From UBA3824 sp017541145 (lineage in GTDB: Bacteria; Bacteroidota; Bacteroidia; Bacteroidales; UBA3824): a stretch of DNA of 64,000 bases. The DNA lies in contig CAMVLO010000016.1 of assembly GCA_947168365.1 (NCBI GenBank), forward strand, positions 1 through 64,000, given 5' to 3'. The notes under the pieces were generated by a model, which saw only the letters and a program-made list of their open reading frames with translations, searched no databases and was not told where the DNA came from. Shown here piece by piece: positions 43,793 through 52,594 of the stretch. Positions within the stretch are counted from its first letter, which is position 1. Each line of letters begins with the position of its first letter. A program made the position numbers and the translations under genes.

Positions 43793-44755
43793 ATGATTAG
43801 TAGAAGAATTTTGAGAATAAAAGTCTTGCAAACTATTTATTCTTTTTATCAAGGCGGTGATTTGGATATTGCCAAATCCGAAAAAGAATTGTTGTATAGT
43901 ATCCAAAAATCATACGACCTTTACTTTTTCCTACTGTTATTAGGATGCGATGTATGCGACTATGCCCGTCAGGTAATTAACACGCAAAAACAAAAATTGC
44001 GTCCCACAGAACAGGATTTAAATCCCAATTTGAAATTTGTGAACAACAAATTCATTGCCCAGTTCAGAGAAAACGAACAATTCAAAACTCGTATCAACAG
44101 TACAAAACTTTCGTGGACCAACAATCCGGAACTTCCTAAACGTATTTTTAACACTCTCAAACAAACAGATGAGTATGTTGAATATATGAACAAGGAAACC
44201 AATACTTACGATGATGACAAGAAGATAATTTCTTTCATGTACAAAACCGTAATTTACGACTGCGATTTGTTGTACCAAATTCTCGAAGAGATGTCAATCT
44301 ATTGGATTGATACTGTGGAGTTTATCATCGGTATGGTTTTGAGAACAATAGAGCGTTACAAAATCGGTTACGACAACTCTTATGCGCTTCCGGGCATGTA
44401 CAAGAGCGACGACGACCGCGATTTTGTTATCAAATTATTCAGAACCACAATTGCGAAAGGCGATAAGTACAAAGATTTAATTTCGGAATACACCAAAAAC
44501 TGGGATATTGAACGTATCGCATTTTTCGACATCCTTATTCTTCAGACCGCATTGTCAGAAGTAGAGATGTTTCCGGAAATTCCTTTGAAAGTAACTTTCA
44601 ACGAATATATTGAACTTGCCAAAAACTATTCAACCACAAAGAGCAGCACATTTGTAAACGGCGTACTCGACAAAATTGTGACAGAATTAATCAGCACCGG
44701 CAAAATCAAAAAAATCGCTGAAATGCCAAATAATATAAACACTAATGAAGAATAA
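43793..44755 (+). CDS. nusB: Transcription antitermination factor NusB, long Bacteroidota form
   Basis: A 320-residue NusB. The C-terminal 130 residues hold the NusB RNA-binding fold: DYKDLISEYTKNWDIERIAF, FDILILQTALSEVEMFPEIP, NEYIELAKNYSTTKSSTFVN and GVLDKI. The N-terminal RRILRIKVLQTIYSFYQGGD matches family helix 1. The extra middle part (about 80-180) makes it twice the length of E. coli NusB, usual in Bacteroidota. Part of rRNA antitermination. First gene of nusB-DUF1573-yajC. Confidence 0.93.
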   Translation: MISRRILRIKVLQTIYSFYQGGDLDIAKSEKELLYSIQKSYDLYFFLLLLGCDVCDYARQVINTQKQKLRPTEQDLNPNLKFVNNKFIAQFRENEQFKTRINSTKLSWTNNPELPKRIFNTLKQTDEYVEYMNKETNTYDDDKKIISFMYKTVIYDCDLLYQILEEMSIYWIDTVEFIIGMVLRTIERYKIGYDNSYALPGMYKSDDDRDFVIKLFRTTIAKGDKYKDLISEYTKNWDIERIAFFDILILQTALSEVEMFPEIPLKVTFNEYIELAKNYSTTKSSTFVNGVLDKIVTELISTGKIKKIAEMPNNINTNEE

Positions 44756-44759
44756 AACC

Positions 44760-45206
44760 ATGAAAAACAAAAACCTTTTGATGATGTTTGCTCTTTGCGC
44801 ATCAATAGCAACAGTATCGTGCGCAGGCAGCGGCAACAACAACAATCAGCAACAAGCTGCTGAAACTGTTACTACAGAAGACGTTAACGGATATCCTGAA
44901 ATAAAATTTGATACCGCAGTTTACAACTTTGGTAAAATACTTCAGGGCGAACAAACAAGTTATGATTTCAAGTTCAGAAACACCGGCAACAAAAATCTGA
45001 TAATCCAAAAGGTGGAAACTTCATGCGGATGTACTGTACCTGAATACGACAGAAGTCCTGTAAGTCCCAACGGAACAGGCTCTATAAGAGTAAGATTTGA
45101 TTCCAACGGAAAATCAGGCACTCAGTACAAAACAATAAAAGTAACTACCAACTGCAAAGACAATATCTTCGATCTTGTAATAACAGGCGAAGTGGTAGTA
45201 AAATAA
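44760..45206 (+). CDS. DUF1573 lipoprotein
   Basis: 148 residues from ATG 44760 (an ATG at 44745 would overlap nusB). Lipobox SIATVSC (C near 21). The mature part is one DUF1573 immunoglobulin-like domain (YNFGKILQGEQTSYDFKFRN, VETSCGCTVPEY, NGKSGTQYKTIKVTTNC), with the typical TSCGC motif. Common downstream of nusB and upstream of yajC in Bacteroidota. Confidence 0.9.
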   Translation: MKNKNLLMMFALCASIATVSCAGSGNNNNQQQAAETVTTEDVNGYPEIKFDTAVYNFGKILQGEQTSYDFKFRNTGNKNLIIQKVETSCGCTVPEYDRSPVSPNGTGSIRVRFDSNGKSGTQYKTIKVTTNCKDNIFDLVITGEVVVK

Positions 45207-45262
45207 AAAAGAAATATCACTAACTAATTTTTTTTTAACTAATATTTAATCACGAACAAAAA

Positions 45263-45622
45263 ATGAATTTATTGAATATTTTATTGCAAGCAGCACCTGT
45301 ACAAGGACAAAACGGTAGCATGAGTTTTATAATTATGATGGTAATCATGTTTGCCATTTTCTACTTCTTGATTATGCGTCCGCAACAAAAGAAACAAAAA
45401 GAAATGGAAAAATTCCGTCAAGAAATCAAAAGCGGTTCAAAAGTAATGACCGTAGGCGGAATTCACGGTACAGTAGTTACAGTATATGATACTACAATTC
45501 TTCTTAATGTTTGCACAGACGTAAATATCACAGTAGAAAAGAGTTGTATTGTTGCTGACGGTACAATTACTCAGGAAGAAACTAAGAAAGAAACAAAAGA
45601 AATTTCTGAAGAAACAAAATAA
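45263..45622 (+). CDS. yajC: Sec translocase accessory protein YajC
   Basis: A 119-residue protein with one membrane segment (about 22-40), then FLIMRPQQKKQKEMEKFRQE and the family core IKSGSKVMTVGGIHGTVVTV. It associates with SecDF in the inner membrane. The tail is a charged Glu/Lys stretch. Followed by a strong terminator. Confidence 0.95.
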   Translation: MNLLNILLQAAPVQGQNGSMSFIIMMVIMFAIFYFLIMRPQQKKQKEMEKFRQEIKSGSKVMTVGGIHGTVVTVYDTTILLNVCTDVNITVEKSCIVADGTITQEETKKETKEISEETK

Positions 45623-45650
45623 TCAAGGTAATTTTAAGAATTTACAATAT

Positions 45651-45688
45651 AAGCAGGGTCTTCCGCAAAAGGAAATCCTGCTTTTTTT
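45651..45688 (+). terminator. Terminator after yajC
   Basis: AAGCAGG (45651-45657) pairs with CCTGCTT (45677-45683), with an inner TTCC-GCAAAA-GGAA stem, followed by seven T. Confidence 0.9.
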
Positions 45689-45752
45689 GTTGACATCTCT
45701 TACCATTTTAGTAACTTTGCCACCAAAACAATCCTCATCAAAATAAAAAATC

Positions 45753-46484
45753 ATGAAAGCAAAAATACATTCACTTGAAAGTTTCGGCACAGTAGACGGA
45801 CCGGGATTAAGATATGTAGTCTTTATGCAAGGCTGCCCGATGCGTTGTATGTTTTGTCACAACCCCGACACTTGGGATTTCGGTGCAAAAGCAAAATACG
45901 AAATGACTCCCGATGAACTTTTCAATGAAGTAAAACGCTACAAAAATTTCATAAAATCAGGCGGTGTAACTCTCACCGGCGGCGAACCGTTGGGACAAGC
46001 TGATTTTGTTATCGAATTTTTCAAAATTTGCAAACAAAACGGCATTCATACTGCTCTCGACACTTCAGGAATATATTTTCACGACAAGGCAAAACAAGCA
46101 TTGGAATATACCGATTTGGTTTTACTTGATATCAAAACCATTGACGATGAACTGCATACAAAATACACGGGACAAAAACGAGACAACAACAAACAGTTTC
46201 TGAATTATCTTCAGGACATCGGGAAACCGACTTGGATTCGTCACGTAGTAGTACCGACATATACCGACGATGATGAGAAATTGAAAGCTGTAGCCAATTA
46301 TATCAAACAATATTCTGTAGTAGGATGTGTAGAACTCCTCCCCTATCACACGATGGGCAAATATAAATACGAGGAAATGGGATTGAAATATCCGCTTGAA
46401 GGATTAAACGATTTGCCTAAAGACCGTATAGAAAATGCCAGAAGGATTTTCGCGGAAATTTTACAAGGTGTAAAAATTCAGTAA
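45753..46484 (+). CDS. pflA: Pyruvate formate-lyase activating enzyme
   Basis: A 243-residue radical-SAM protein with C28, C32 and C35 (GCPMRCMFCHNPDTW) binding the 4Fe-4S cluster. GGVTLTGGEPLGQ binds SAM. The remaining TIM-barrel motifs (DTSGIYF, DLVLLDIK, RHVVVPTYTDDDE, LLPYHTMG) fit PflA. It installs the glycyl radical on pyruvate formate-lyase. The pfl gene itself is not adjacent, which is unusual. Confidence 0.92.
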   Translation: MKAKIHSLESFGTVDGPGLRYVVFMQGCPMRCMFCHNPDTWDFGAKAKYEMTPDELFNEVKRYKNFIKSGGVTLTGGEPLGQADFVIEFFKICKQNGIHTALDTSGIYFHDKAKQALEYTDLVLLDIKTIDDELHTKYTGQKRDNNKQFLNYLQDIGKPTWIRHVVVPTYTDDDEKLKAVANYIKQYSVVGCVELLPYHTMGKYKYEEMGLKYPLEGLNDLPKDRIENARRIFAEILQGVKIQ

Positions 46485-46503
46485 AAAAATCTACATATAA
46501 ATA

Positions 46504-46543
46504 AAGCGGTAGAATTTGGAAACAAATCCCGATTCTACCGCTT
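46504..46543. terminator. Bidirectional terminator between pflA and the acyl-CoA dehydrogenase
   Basis: Perfect 12-base arms AAGCGGTAGAAT (46504-46515) and ATTCTACCGCTT (46532-46543). The two genes converge here, so it serves both. Confidence 0.85.
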
Positions 46544-46571
46544 AATATATGAATTTATTTATTATGACTTC

Positions 46572-48278
46572 CTATCTGTAGTTATTCAAATCTTCAGGCT
46601 TACCGTTCTTAACATATTCAAAACGCTGAGCATTGTCGGCAACTGCAAGTTTGAAGAAGATATTTGCCGGAGCAAGGAATTGTTCACCTCTCAAGCTGTC
46701 AGTAAACAAAAGGTAAGAAATAACGATGTTACCCGCCATTTCAACCAAATTACGAGCTTGGAAATCAAGATAATCATTGTCTTTGTATTCTTTTACGATT
46801 TCAACAGCGTGATTAAAATCAGCAGTCATTTCAAGCAATTTTGCTTTCTGTTCTGCAAGATTATCAGCACCTTCAAGCATTTTGTCATATTCAGCCATAC
46901 GTTCAGCAAAAATCCCTGTAGTAACACCTTTGATTGCAGCAACAACCTGAAGTTGTGATGTACCTTCGTAAATTGTAGTAATACGAGCGTCACGAACCAT
47001 TCTTTCGATTGGGAAATCTTTCATATAACCCGAACCGCCGTGAATTTGCAATGCATCGTAGCAAACAGAGTTGCACCATTCTGAAGAGAAAAGTTTCAAC
47101 AACGGAGTGAATGCATCGGCCATCTTAACGAAATATTTCAAATCGTTACGCAATTCCTTAGGCAATGTACCTTCGTTTTTCTTTGCGGTAAGAAGTTTTG
47201 ACATATCAACAAATCTTGCTGTTTCGTAAAGCAAAGAACGCATACCTTTGATTTTTGCATTCATATTGCCAAGCAACTGATAAACAGCCGGGAATTTGAT
47301 GATTGGTTGTTTGAACTGTTCACGCTCTTGAGCATATTTGTAAGCCTCACGATATGCAGATTCTGCAATACCTACCGACTGTCCGCCAACGCCCAAACGT
47401 GCACCGTACATCAAAGACATCACGTATTTGATAAGACCGAGTTTTTCTTCGCCGACCAACTTTGCCGGTGCATTTTTGTAAACCATTTCGCAAGTTGGTG
47501 AACCGTGAATACCAAGTTTGTTTTCTACACGGCGTACTACTTCACAATTTTTATCTTTGTCATAAACAAACAACGACAAACCGCGACCGTCTGTTGTGCC
47601 TTCTACCGAACGAGCCAAAACAAGCTGAATATCAGCATCTCCGTTGGTGATAAAACGTTTTACGCCATTGAGCAACCACATCCCGGATTCTTCATCGAAA
47701 GTAGCTTTCAATTGTACTGACTGCAAATCGGAACCTGCATCAGGCTCTGTTAAAACCATAGAAAGTGTAGCACCTTTGGCAACCTTAGGCAAGTATTCTT
47801 GTTTGATTTCTTCAGAAGCAAATTCAAGGATAGTTTCAGCACAATCCTGAAGACCCCAGAAATTACAGAAACCGCCGTCAGCTCTTGAAACCATTTCGCC
47901 AACCATCATATAAGGAACGTTTGACATATTCAAGCCGTCGTATTTACGCGGCATTGTAATACCCCAAACACCGGCTTTGCGGAGAGCTTCGTAATCGGCA
48001 GAAGCATATTTATTGTATTTAAGATGATCGTTTTCGATAGAATGACCTTCCAAATCGTTACCTTCAGCATTAGGAGCGATTACATCGGCGCAAACCTCGC
48101 CGCAAATTTCCATAGTTTTGTCGTAGTTATCGAGAGCGTCTTCAAAATCTTTTGGAGCGTAATCGTATTTATCTTTGTCAGAATAATCGTTGTTTTCCCT
48201 CAGATCAATAATACGTTTCATCAATGGGTGTTGAAGATGAAACTTGAGATCAGGATTATCGTTATAAAAATTTGCCAT
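46572..48278 (-). CDS. Acyl-CoA dehydrogenase (long form)
   Basis: A 568-residue flavoprotein, longer than the usual 380 by about 150 residues at the C-terminus, like ACAD9/VLCAD-type or YdiO-type bacterial enzymes. Motifs: LTEPDAGSDLQSVQLKAT, WLLNGVKRFITNGDADI, GARLGVGGQSVGIAESAYRE, QIHGGSGYMKDFPIERMVRD, and IYEGTSQLQ with the catalytic Glu. It oxidises fatty acyl-CoA, passing electrons to EtfAB encoded just upstream. Confidence 0.93.
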   Translation of the reverse strand: MANFYNDNPDLKFHLQHPLMKRIIDLRENNDYSDKDKYDYAPKDFEDALDNYDKTMEICGEVCADVIAPNAEGNDLEGHSIENDHLKYNKYASADYEALRKAGVWGITMPRKYDGLNMSNVPYMMVGEMVSRADGGFCNFWGLQDCAETILEFASEEIKQEYLPKVAKGATLSMVLTEPDAGSDLQSVQLKATFDEESGMWLLNGVKRFITNGDADIQLVLARSVEGTTDGRGLSLFVYDKDKNCEVVRRVENKLGIHGSPTCEMVYKNAPAKLVGEEKLGLIKYVMSLMYGARLGVGGQSVGIAESAYREAYKYAQEREQFKQPIIKFPAVYQLLGNMNAKIKGMRSLLYETARFVDMSKLLTAKKNEGTLPKELRNDLKYFVKMADAFTPLLKLFSSEWCNSVCYDALQIHGGSGYMKDFPIERMVRDARITTIYEGTSQLQVVAAIKGVTTGIFAERMAEYDKMLEGADNLAEQKAKLLEMTADFNHAVEIVKEYKDNDYLDFQARNLVEMAGNIVISYLLFTDSLRGEQFLAPANIFFKLAVADNAQRFEYVKNGKPEDLNNYR

Positions 48279-48300
48279 TTTATATTATCAAATTAAATGG

Positions 48301-49353
48301 TTATTTAGAATTAGCTTTATAATATTTAATCATTTTCGGCAATACTTCAGCCACATCGCCAATAACAACATAGTCGGCAATAGCATTAATCGGAGCATTT
48401 TCATCGGTATTGATAGACACGATGATAGCCGATTCTTGCATACCGGCTCTGTGCTGTACTTGACCCGAAATACCGCAAGCGATATACAATTTAGGTCTTA
48501 CAGTAACACCGGTTTGACCGATTTGACGTTCATGTTCGGTGAATCCGGCATCAACTGCCGCTCTTGAAGCACCGACTTCGCCACCTAATACGTCAGCTAA
48601 TTCGTGTAATAATTGGAAATTTTCTTTAGAACCGACGCCATAACCGCCGGCAACGATTACCGGAGCAGCTTTGAGGTTGATTTTAGACTTTTCGATTTGT
48701 CTTGAAATAATTTCAACAACAAAATCCAAATCTGTAACAGATTTTTTCCAGTCGAAAGGTTTGATAACACCTTTATAATTTTCGTCGTAAACTTCTTTTT
48801 TCATCACACCTTCGCGAACTGTTGCCATCTGAGGACGTGCCTGAAGGTTGAGAATTGTAGCGATGATATTGCCGCCGAAAGCAGGACGAATTTGATAAAG
48901 AAGATCTTTGTAAGGTGTAACAATAGTTCTGAGTTCACCGTTATCTTCTTTTACAGTTTTTTTGTCTTCGTAATCACCGATTTCGAGAGAAGTACAGTCA
49001 GCAGTAAGACCGCATCTCAATGCACTTGCAACACGCGGTGCCAAATCACGACCAACGCTTGATGCTCCGAAAAGAATAATTTGCGGTTGTTCTTGTTTGA
49101 TGATATCACAAATTATCTTTTGAGTAGGAAGTGTCTGATAAGGAGCGAGTTTTCTGTCATCTGCAACGTGGATAACATCAACACCGTATTTATAAATTTG
49201 TTTACCGATATTATATAGATTGTAATCTACAACAATAGCTTCGAGCTGGCATCCGAGAGTATTGGCGAGCTTGCGACCCTTTGAAAGTAGTTCAAGACTT
49301 ACGTCAGCTACAACGCCTTGTTCTGTTTCGCAATATACAAATAAGTTATTCAT
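48301..49353 (-). CDS. etfA: Electron transfer flavoprotein alpha subunit
   Basis: A 350-residue protein; the C-terminal FAD-binding part carries VAGGYGVGSKENFQLLHELA, GASRAAVDAGF, QIGQTGVTVRPKLYIACGIS and GQVQHRAGM. Partner of EtfB, moves electrons between acyl-CoA dehydrogenase and the membrane. Second gene in etfB-etfA-acd, 22 bases before the dehydrogenase. Confidence 0.95.
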   Translation of the reverse strand: MNNLFVYCETEQGVVADVSLELLSKGRKLANTLGCQLEAIVVDYNLYNIGKQIYKYGVDVIHVADDRKLAPYQTLPTQKIICDIIKQEQPQIILFGASSVGRDLAPRVASALRCGLTADCTSLEIGDYEDKKTVKEDNGELRTIVTPYKDLLYQIRPAFGGNIIATILNLQARPQMATVREGVMKKEVYDENYKGVIKPFDWKKSVTDLDFVVEIISRQIEKSKINLKAAPVIVAGGYGVGSKENFQLLHELADVLGGEVGASRAAVDAGFTEHERQIGQTGVTVRPKLYIACGISGQVQHRAGMQESAIIVSINTDENAPINAIADYVVIGDVAEVLPKMIKYYKANSK

Positions 49354-49404
49354 CTTTTTCTACTTGTAAAATTTTAATTAGATAAAAAACTGTCTAAACC
49401 GGAA

Positions 49405-50220
49405 TTAACCTAAAATATGATTTGACAGCAAATCTTTTATCAAAGTGTCAACATCTTGATCTGAAGATGTAAGTTTCTTTGATTCTTTGGCTTGAAGAAC
49501 AACTGCATCGATTTTTTTAACAGTTGTAGGCGAACCTGCTTTACCAACTTTTTCGTCTTCAACGTTGATATCGGCAGCACCCCATGTTATGATGTTTGAC
49601 TCATCGTTTTTGTTCTTCATATAAAATTTTGCATTTCTGGTACGGCAAGCTGCGGCAGAACCATGAACTGTTACCAAAACAGGGAACGGAGCTTTTACAA
49701 CTTCAACGCCGGATTCCAAACGTCTTTTTACAGTAATAGAACTTTCTGTAATTTCTTGAATTTCTTCAGCGTATGTAATTTGAGGAATACCGAGTTTTTC
49801 AGCAGCCTGCGGTCCTACTTGAGCAGTATCACCGTCGATAGCCTGACGTCCGCACAATACCATGTCATAATCGCCTACTGTCTTGATTGCCTGAGCAATA
49901 GCATAACTTGTAGCAAGAGTATCAGAACCGCCGAGTTTTCTGTCGGTAAGGAGGATTCCCTTATCAACACCTCTGTATAAGCCTTCTTTCAAAACTTCAA
50001 CCGCCTTAGGAAGACCCATTGTAAGAACTGTAATCTGAGTTTCGGGATATTGATCTTTGATTCTCAACGCTTGTTCGAGTGCATTGAGGTCTTCTGGATT
50101 TATAATAGCCGGAAGAGCGGCACGGTTCATTGTACCATCTTCCTTCATAGCATCTTTGCCTACATTATGAGTGTCCGGCACTTGCTTAGCTAAAACAATA
50201 ATTTTAAATCCTTTCTTCAT
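49405..50220 (-). CDS. etfB: Electron transfer flavoprotein beta subunit
   Basis: A 271-residue protein with KIIVLAKQVPDTHNV, NPEDLNALEQALRIKDQY, TVLTMGLPKA and CGRQAIDGDTAQVGPQAAEK, all typical of EtfB. Binds AMP or a second FAD. First gene of the etfB-etfA-acd operon. Confidence 0.95.
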   Translation of the reverse strand: MKKGFKIIVLAKQVPDTHNVGKDAMKEDGTMNRAALPAIINPEDLNALEQALRIKDQYPETQITVLTMGLPKAVEVLKEGLYRGVDKGILLTDRKLGGSDTLATSYAIAQAIKTVGDYDMVLCGRQAIDGDTAQVGPQAAEKLGIPQITYAEEIQEITESSITVKRRLESGVEVVKAPFPVLVTVHGSAAACRTRNAKFYMKNKNDESNIITWGAADINVEDEKVGKAGSPTTVKKIDAVVLQAKESKKLTSSDQDVDTLIKDLLSNHILG

Positions 50221-50698
50221 TGTGTATATTAAAGTTATGGTTTTTATTAAAATTAATATTCTTAGAAAATTATCAGAATTTTATTTCCGCGCCAAATTAA
50301 ACATTTTCTTAAACATCACAAAATAATTATCTCAACTTTCGCAAGTAATTTTTTTGTAATAGAATATATTTTTTGTCACCGAATTAAACAAATAAAACGA
50401 ATAAAACGAAGTTTTTTTATTCAACGAAGATTTTTATTTTCCTTTGAAAAATTAAAAATACGAATTTTAACAAATACAATACTACAGAAAATAATATTCG
50501 TTTTAATTCGTAAAAAATCGAAATCGAAGATTCTGATTTTTTTTGGGTTAATTTAATTGTATTCGTCTTAATTCGTTTAATTCGGTGTTAAAATAAAAAT
50601 TCAATACATACGAAAGTTGAGCCGTATTATTATCTAATCTAACTTTTGCTGTATTTTAGAATTTTACAACTATTATATTTTGTAGTATTTTATCGTGT
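50221..50698. other. AT-rich intergenic region with inverted-repeat element
   Basis: No gene. The first part is the etfB promoter region. From 50377 to 50587 lies an inverted-repeat-bounded block (see next entry). Confidence 0.6.
50377..50587. repeat. Inverted-repeat element, ~211 bp
   Basis: CACCGAATTAAAC at 50377-50389 matches in reverse orientation GTTTAATTCGGTG at 50575-50587, and the similarity extends to about 26 bases per arm (AATAAAACGAAT against ATTCGTCTTAATT). The interior is very AT-rich, with further AATTCGT/ACGAATT motifs. No reading frame. It could be a MITE-like element. Confidence 0.5.
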
Positions 50699-50736
50699 TT
50701 GATTTTATTTTTATTACCAAGAAATTTTCAAGACGA

Positions 50737-51300
50737 GCGGATTGAAAAAATTTTTGTCACGAAAAAGTTTCAATCCAAGCGGATTGAAAAAATTTTGGTC
50801 TCGAAAAAGTTTCAATCCAGGCGGATGGAAAAAAATTTATCACGAAAAAGTTTCAATCCAAGCGGATTGAAAAAATTTTGGTCACGAAAAAGTTTCAATC
50901 CAAGCGGATGGGGGAAATTTTGTCACGAAAAAGTTTCAATCCAAGCGGATTGAAAAAATTTTGGTCTCGAAAAAGTTTCAATCCAGGCGGATGGAAAAAA
51001 TTTTGTCATAAAAAGTTTCAATCCAAGCGGATTGAAAAAATTTTGGTCTCGAAAAAATTTCAATCCAAGCGGATGGAAAAAATTTTGTCATAAAAAGTCT
51101 TAATCCGAGCGGATTGAAAAAATTTTGGTCTCGAAAAAATTTCAATCCAAGCGGATGGAAAAAATTTTGTCATAAAAAAGTCTTAATCCGAGCGGATGGA
51201 AAAAATTTTGGTCTCGAAAAAGTTTCAATCCAAGCGGATAGGAAAAATTTTGGTCTCGAAAAAGTTTCAATCCGAGCGGATGGGAAAAATTTTTAAGTGA
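50737..51300. repeat. Tandem array of 14 units of 40-42 bp
   Basis: Units begin GCGGAT at 50737, 50779, 50821, 50862, 50904, 50945, 50987, 51027, 51069, 51109, 51151, 51192, 51234 and 51275 (spacing 42, 42, 41, 42, 41, 42, 40, 42, 40, 42, 41, 42, 41). Two types alternate: GGATTGAAAAAATTTTGGTC and GGATGGAAAAAATTTTGTCA. Each junction forms a hairpin TTTCAATCC-AAGC-GGATTGAAA. The length changes of 1-2 bases rule out a conserved reading frame. Confidence 0.95.
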
Positions 51301-51336
51301 AAAATAAATCTGCGCGGACTGTCGCAAATTTATTTT
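51301..51336. other. Hairpin at the array end
   Basis: AAAATAAATcTGCG (51301-51314) pairs with CGCAaATTTATTTT (51323-51336): 13 base pairs with one mismatch and an 8-base loop. It immediately follows the array; could stop transcription on either strand. Confidence 0.55.
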
Positions 51337-51504
51337 GGAAATTCTACAAATCTTAATTGTAATTTGTATTTTTGTCAATTGATTTATTTAATAACATCAA
51401 ATCCATTGAAATTTTCACGTAATAAGATGATAAAATATTATTGATTATTGCATTATTATTTAATCAACTTTTTTACGCGATAATTTTAATAAAAATTTGC
51501 GTCT
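51337..51504. other. AT-rich spacer
   Basis: Nothing recognised between the hairpin and the left palindromic copy. Confidence 0.5.
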
Positions 51505-51549
51505 TTCCGTGCTTTCCAAGCCCGGGAAAACGGCGGAGGAATTGCGATG
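51505..51549. repeat. Left REP-like copy upstream of the Rpn gene
   Basis: TTCCGTGCTTTCCAAGCCCG followed by GGAAAACGGCGGAGGAATTG and CGATG. The part 51523-51549 matches 52808-52834 at 23 of 27 positions, and the whole resembles the reverse complement of the palindrome at 52784-52818 (TTCCAAaaCCCGGGAAAACGG). Confidence 0.7.
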
Positions 51550-51577
51550 AAAACTTTTAATTTCACCAAATATTTAC

Positions 51578-51585
51578 TACTTTTG
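51578..51585 (+). promoter_or_regulatory. -7 element of the Rpn gene
   Basis: TACTTTTG fits TAnnTTTG, 28 bases ahead of the start codon at 51614. Confidence 0.5.
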
Positions 51586-51613
51586 CAAATGTAACTAAAT
51601 AACGAATAATATT

Positions 51614-52594
51614 ATGTCAAAATATCTTAACCCATATACTGATTTCGGATTCAAAAAACTTTTTGGTTCAGAGTTTAATAAAGACCTGTTAATTAGTTTT
51701 TTGAACGCGTTGTTTGAGAGAAGTAGCGAGATTCCGAAGGACGAAATTCTTGATATTACATATCTCAACGCCGAAAAACTCGGTCGGAAAGCTTCTGAAA
51801 GAAAAGCAATTTTTGATGTTTATTGTACTACAAAAAGCGGTGCAAAATTCATCGTGGAAATGCAAAATGTATTTCAACAGTTTTTCAAAGATAGAAGTGT
51901 TTACTATTCGTCGTTTCCGATTCGTGAAATGGCAAAACGGGACAATTCTGACGAACATTGGAATTATGAACTTCAAAAAATTTACACCGTTGGTATTCTG
52001 AATTTTGTTTTCAAGGACGAAGAAAAAGACGATAAGACCGGCGAACTAAAAACCGTTAATGAGTTTTCCGATGATGACTTAATGCACGTTGTAATGCTAA
52101 CTGACCGCATAACGGGAAAAGTTTTTTACAAAAAACTTGTATACATCTATCTTGAAATGCCGAAGTTCGATAAAAAAGAAAATGAACTTGAAACGATGTA
52201 TGAAAAATGGCTTTTCGTATTGAAAAATCTTCCGAAATTGTTGGAGCGTCCGAAAGAATTGCAAGAGCGCATTTTTGAAAAACTATTTAAACAAGCGGAA
52301 ATTGCGATGTTTACCGACAAAGAGTATTCTGATTATGAAGAAAGTTTGCATAATTTATGGGATATAACCAACGCGATGAACGACGCCGAAACCAAAGGCT
52401 TTGGAAAAGGGAAAGAGGAAGGATTGCAACAAGGATTAGAAAAAGGCTTAGAACAAGGTTTACAACAAGGACGTGCAGAAGGCGCACGTCAGAATGCACT
52501 TGAAAACGCCAAACGTATGAAAGCTAAAGGTTATGATATTCAGATAATTGCCGATATAACTCAATTATCTGTTGAAGACATCGAAAAGTTGTAA
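51614..52594 (+). CDS. Rpn-family PD-(D/E)XK nuclease/transposase-like protein
   Basis: A 326-residue protein of the Rpn (recombination-promoting nuclease) / PD-(D/E)XK transposase family. LNPYTDFGFKKLFGSEFNKD is the family opening; the catalytic core is AIFDVYC...GAKFIVEMQ (D and ExQ). A Gln/Glu/Gly-rich coiled stretch (KGKEEGLQQGLEKGLEQGLQ) links to a C-terminal helix-turn-helix-like end (KGYDIQIIADITQLSVEDIE). Such proteins cut DNA and can promote RecA-independent recombination. It has its own promoter and lies between two REP-like copies and beside the 14-unit array. Confidence 0.88.
   Translation: MSKYLNPYTDFGFKKLFGSEFNKDLLISFLNALFERSSEIPKDEILDITYLNAEKLGRKASERKAIFDVYCTTKSGAKFIVEMQNVFQQFFKDRSVYYSSFPIREMAKRDNSDEHWNYELQKIYTVGILNFVFKDEEKDDKTGELKTVNEFSDDDLMHVVMLTDRITGKVFYKKLVYIYLEMPKFDKKENELETMYEKWLFVLKNLPKLLERPKELQERIFEKLFKQAEIAMFTDKEYSDYEESLHNLWDITNAMNDAETKGFGKGKEEGLQQGLEKGLEQGLQQGRAEGARQNALENAKRMKAKGYDIQIIADITQLSVEDIEKL

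Noticed and set aside
50699..51296. Repeat protein with the heptad-like repeat FQSKRIEKILVSKK
   Set aside because: Unit lengths of 40, 41 and 42 bases shift the frame between units, so the open frames are by-products of the repeat; no start region or neighbours support a gene.
50737..51300. CRISPR array, since units contain GTTTCAATCC / GGATTGAAAC like many CRISPR repeats
   Set aside because: Units follow head to tail without unique spacers, length varies by 1-2 bases and no cas gene is nearby.
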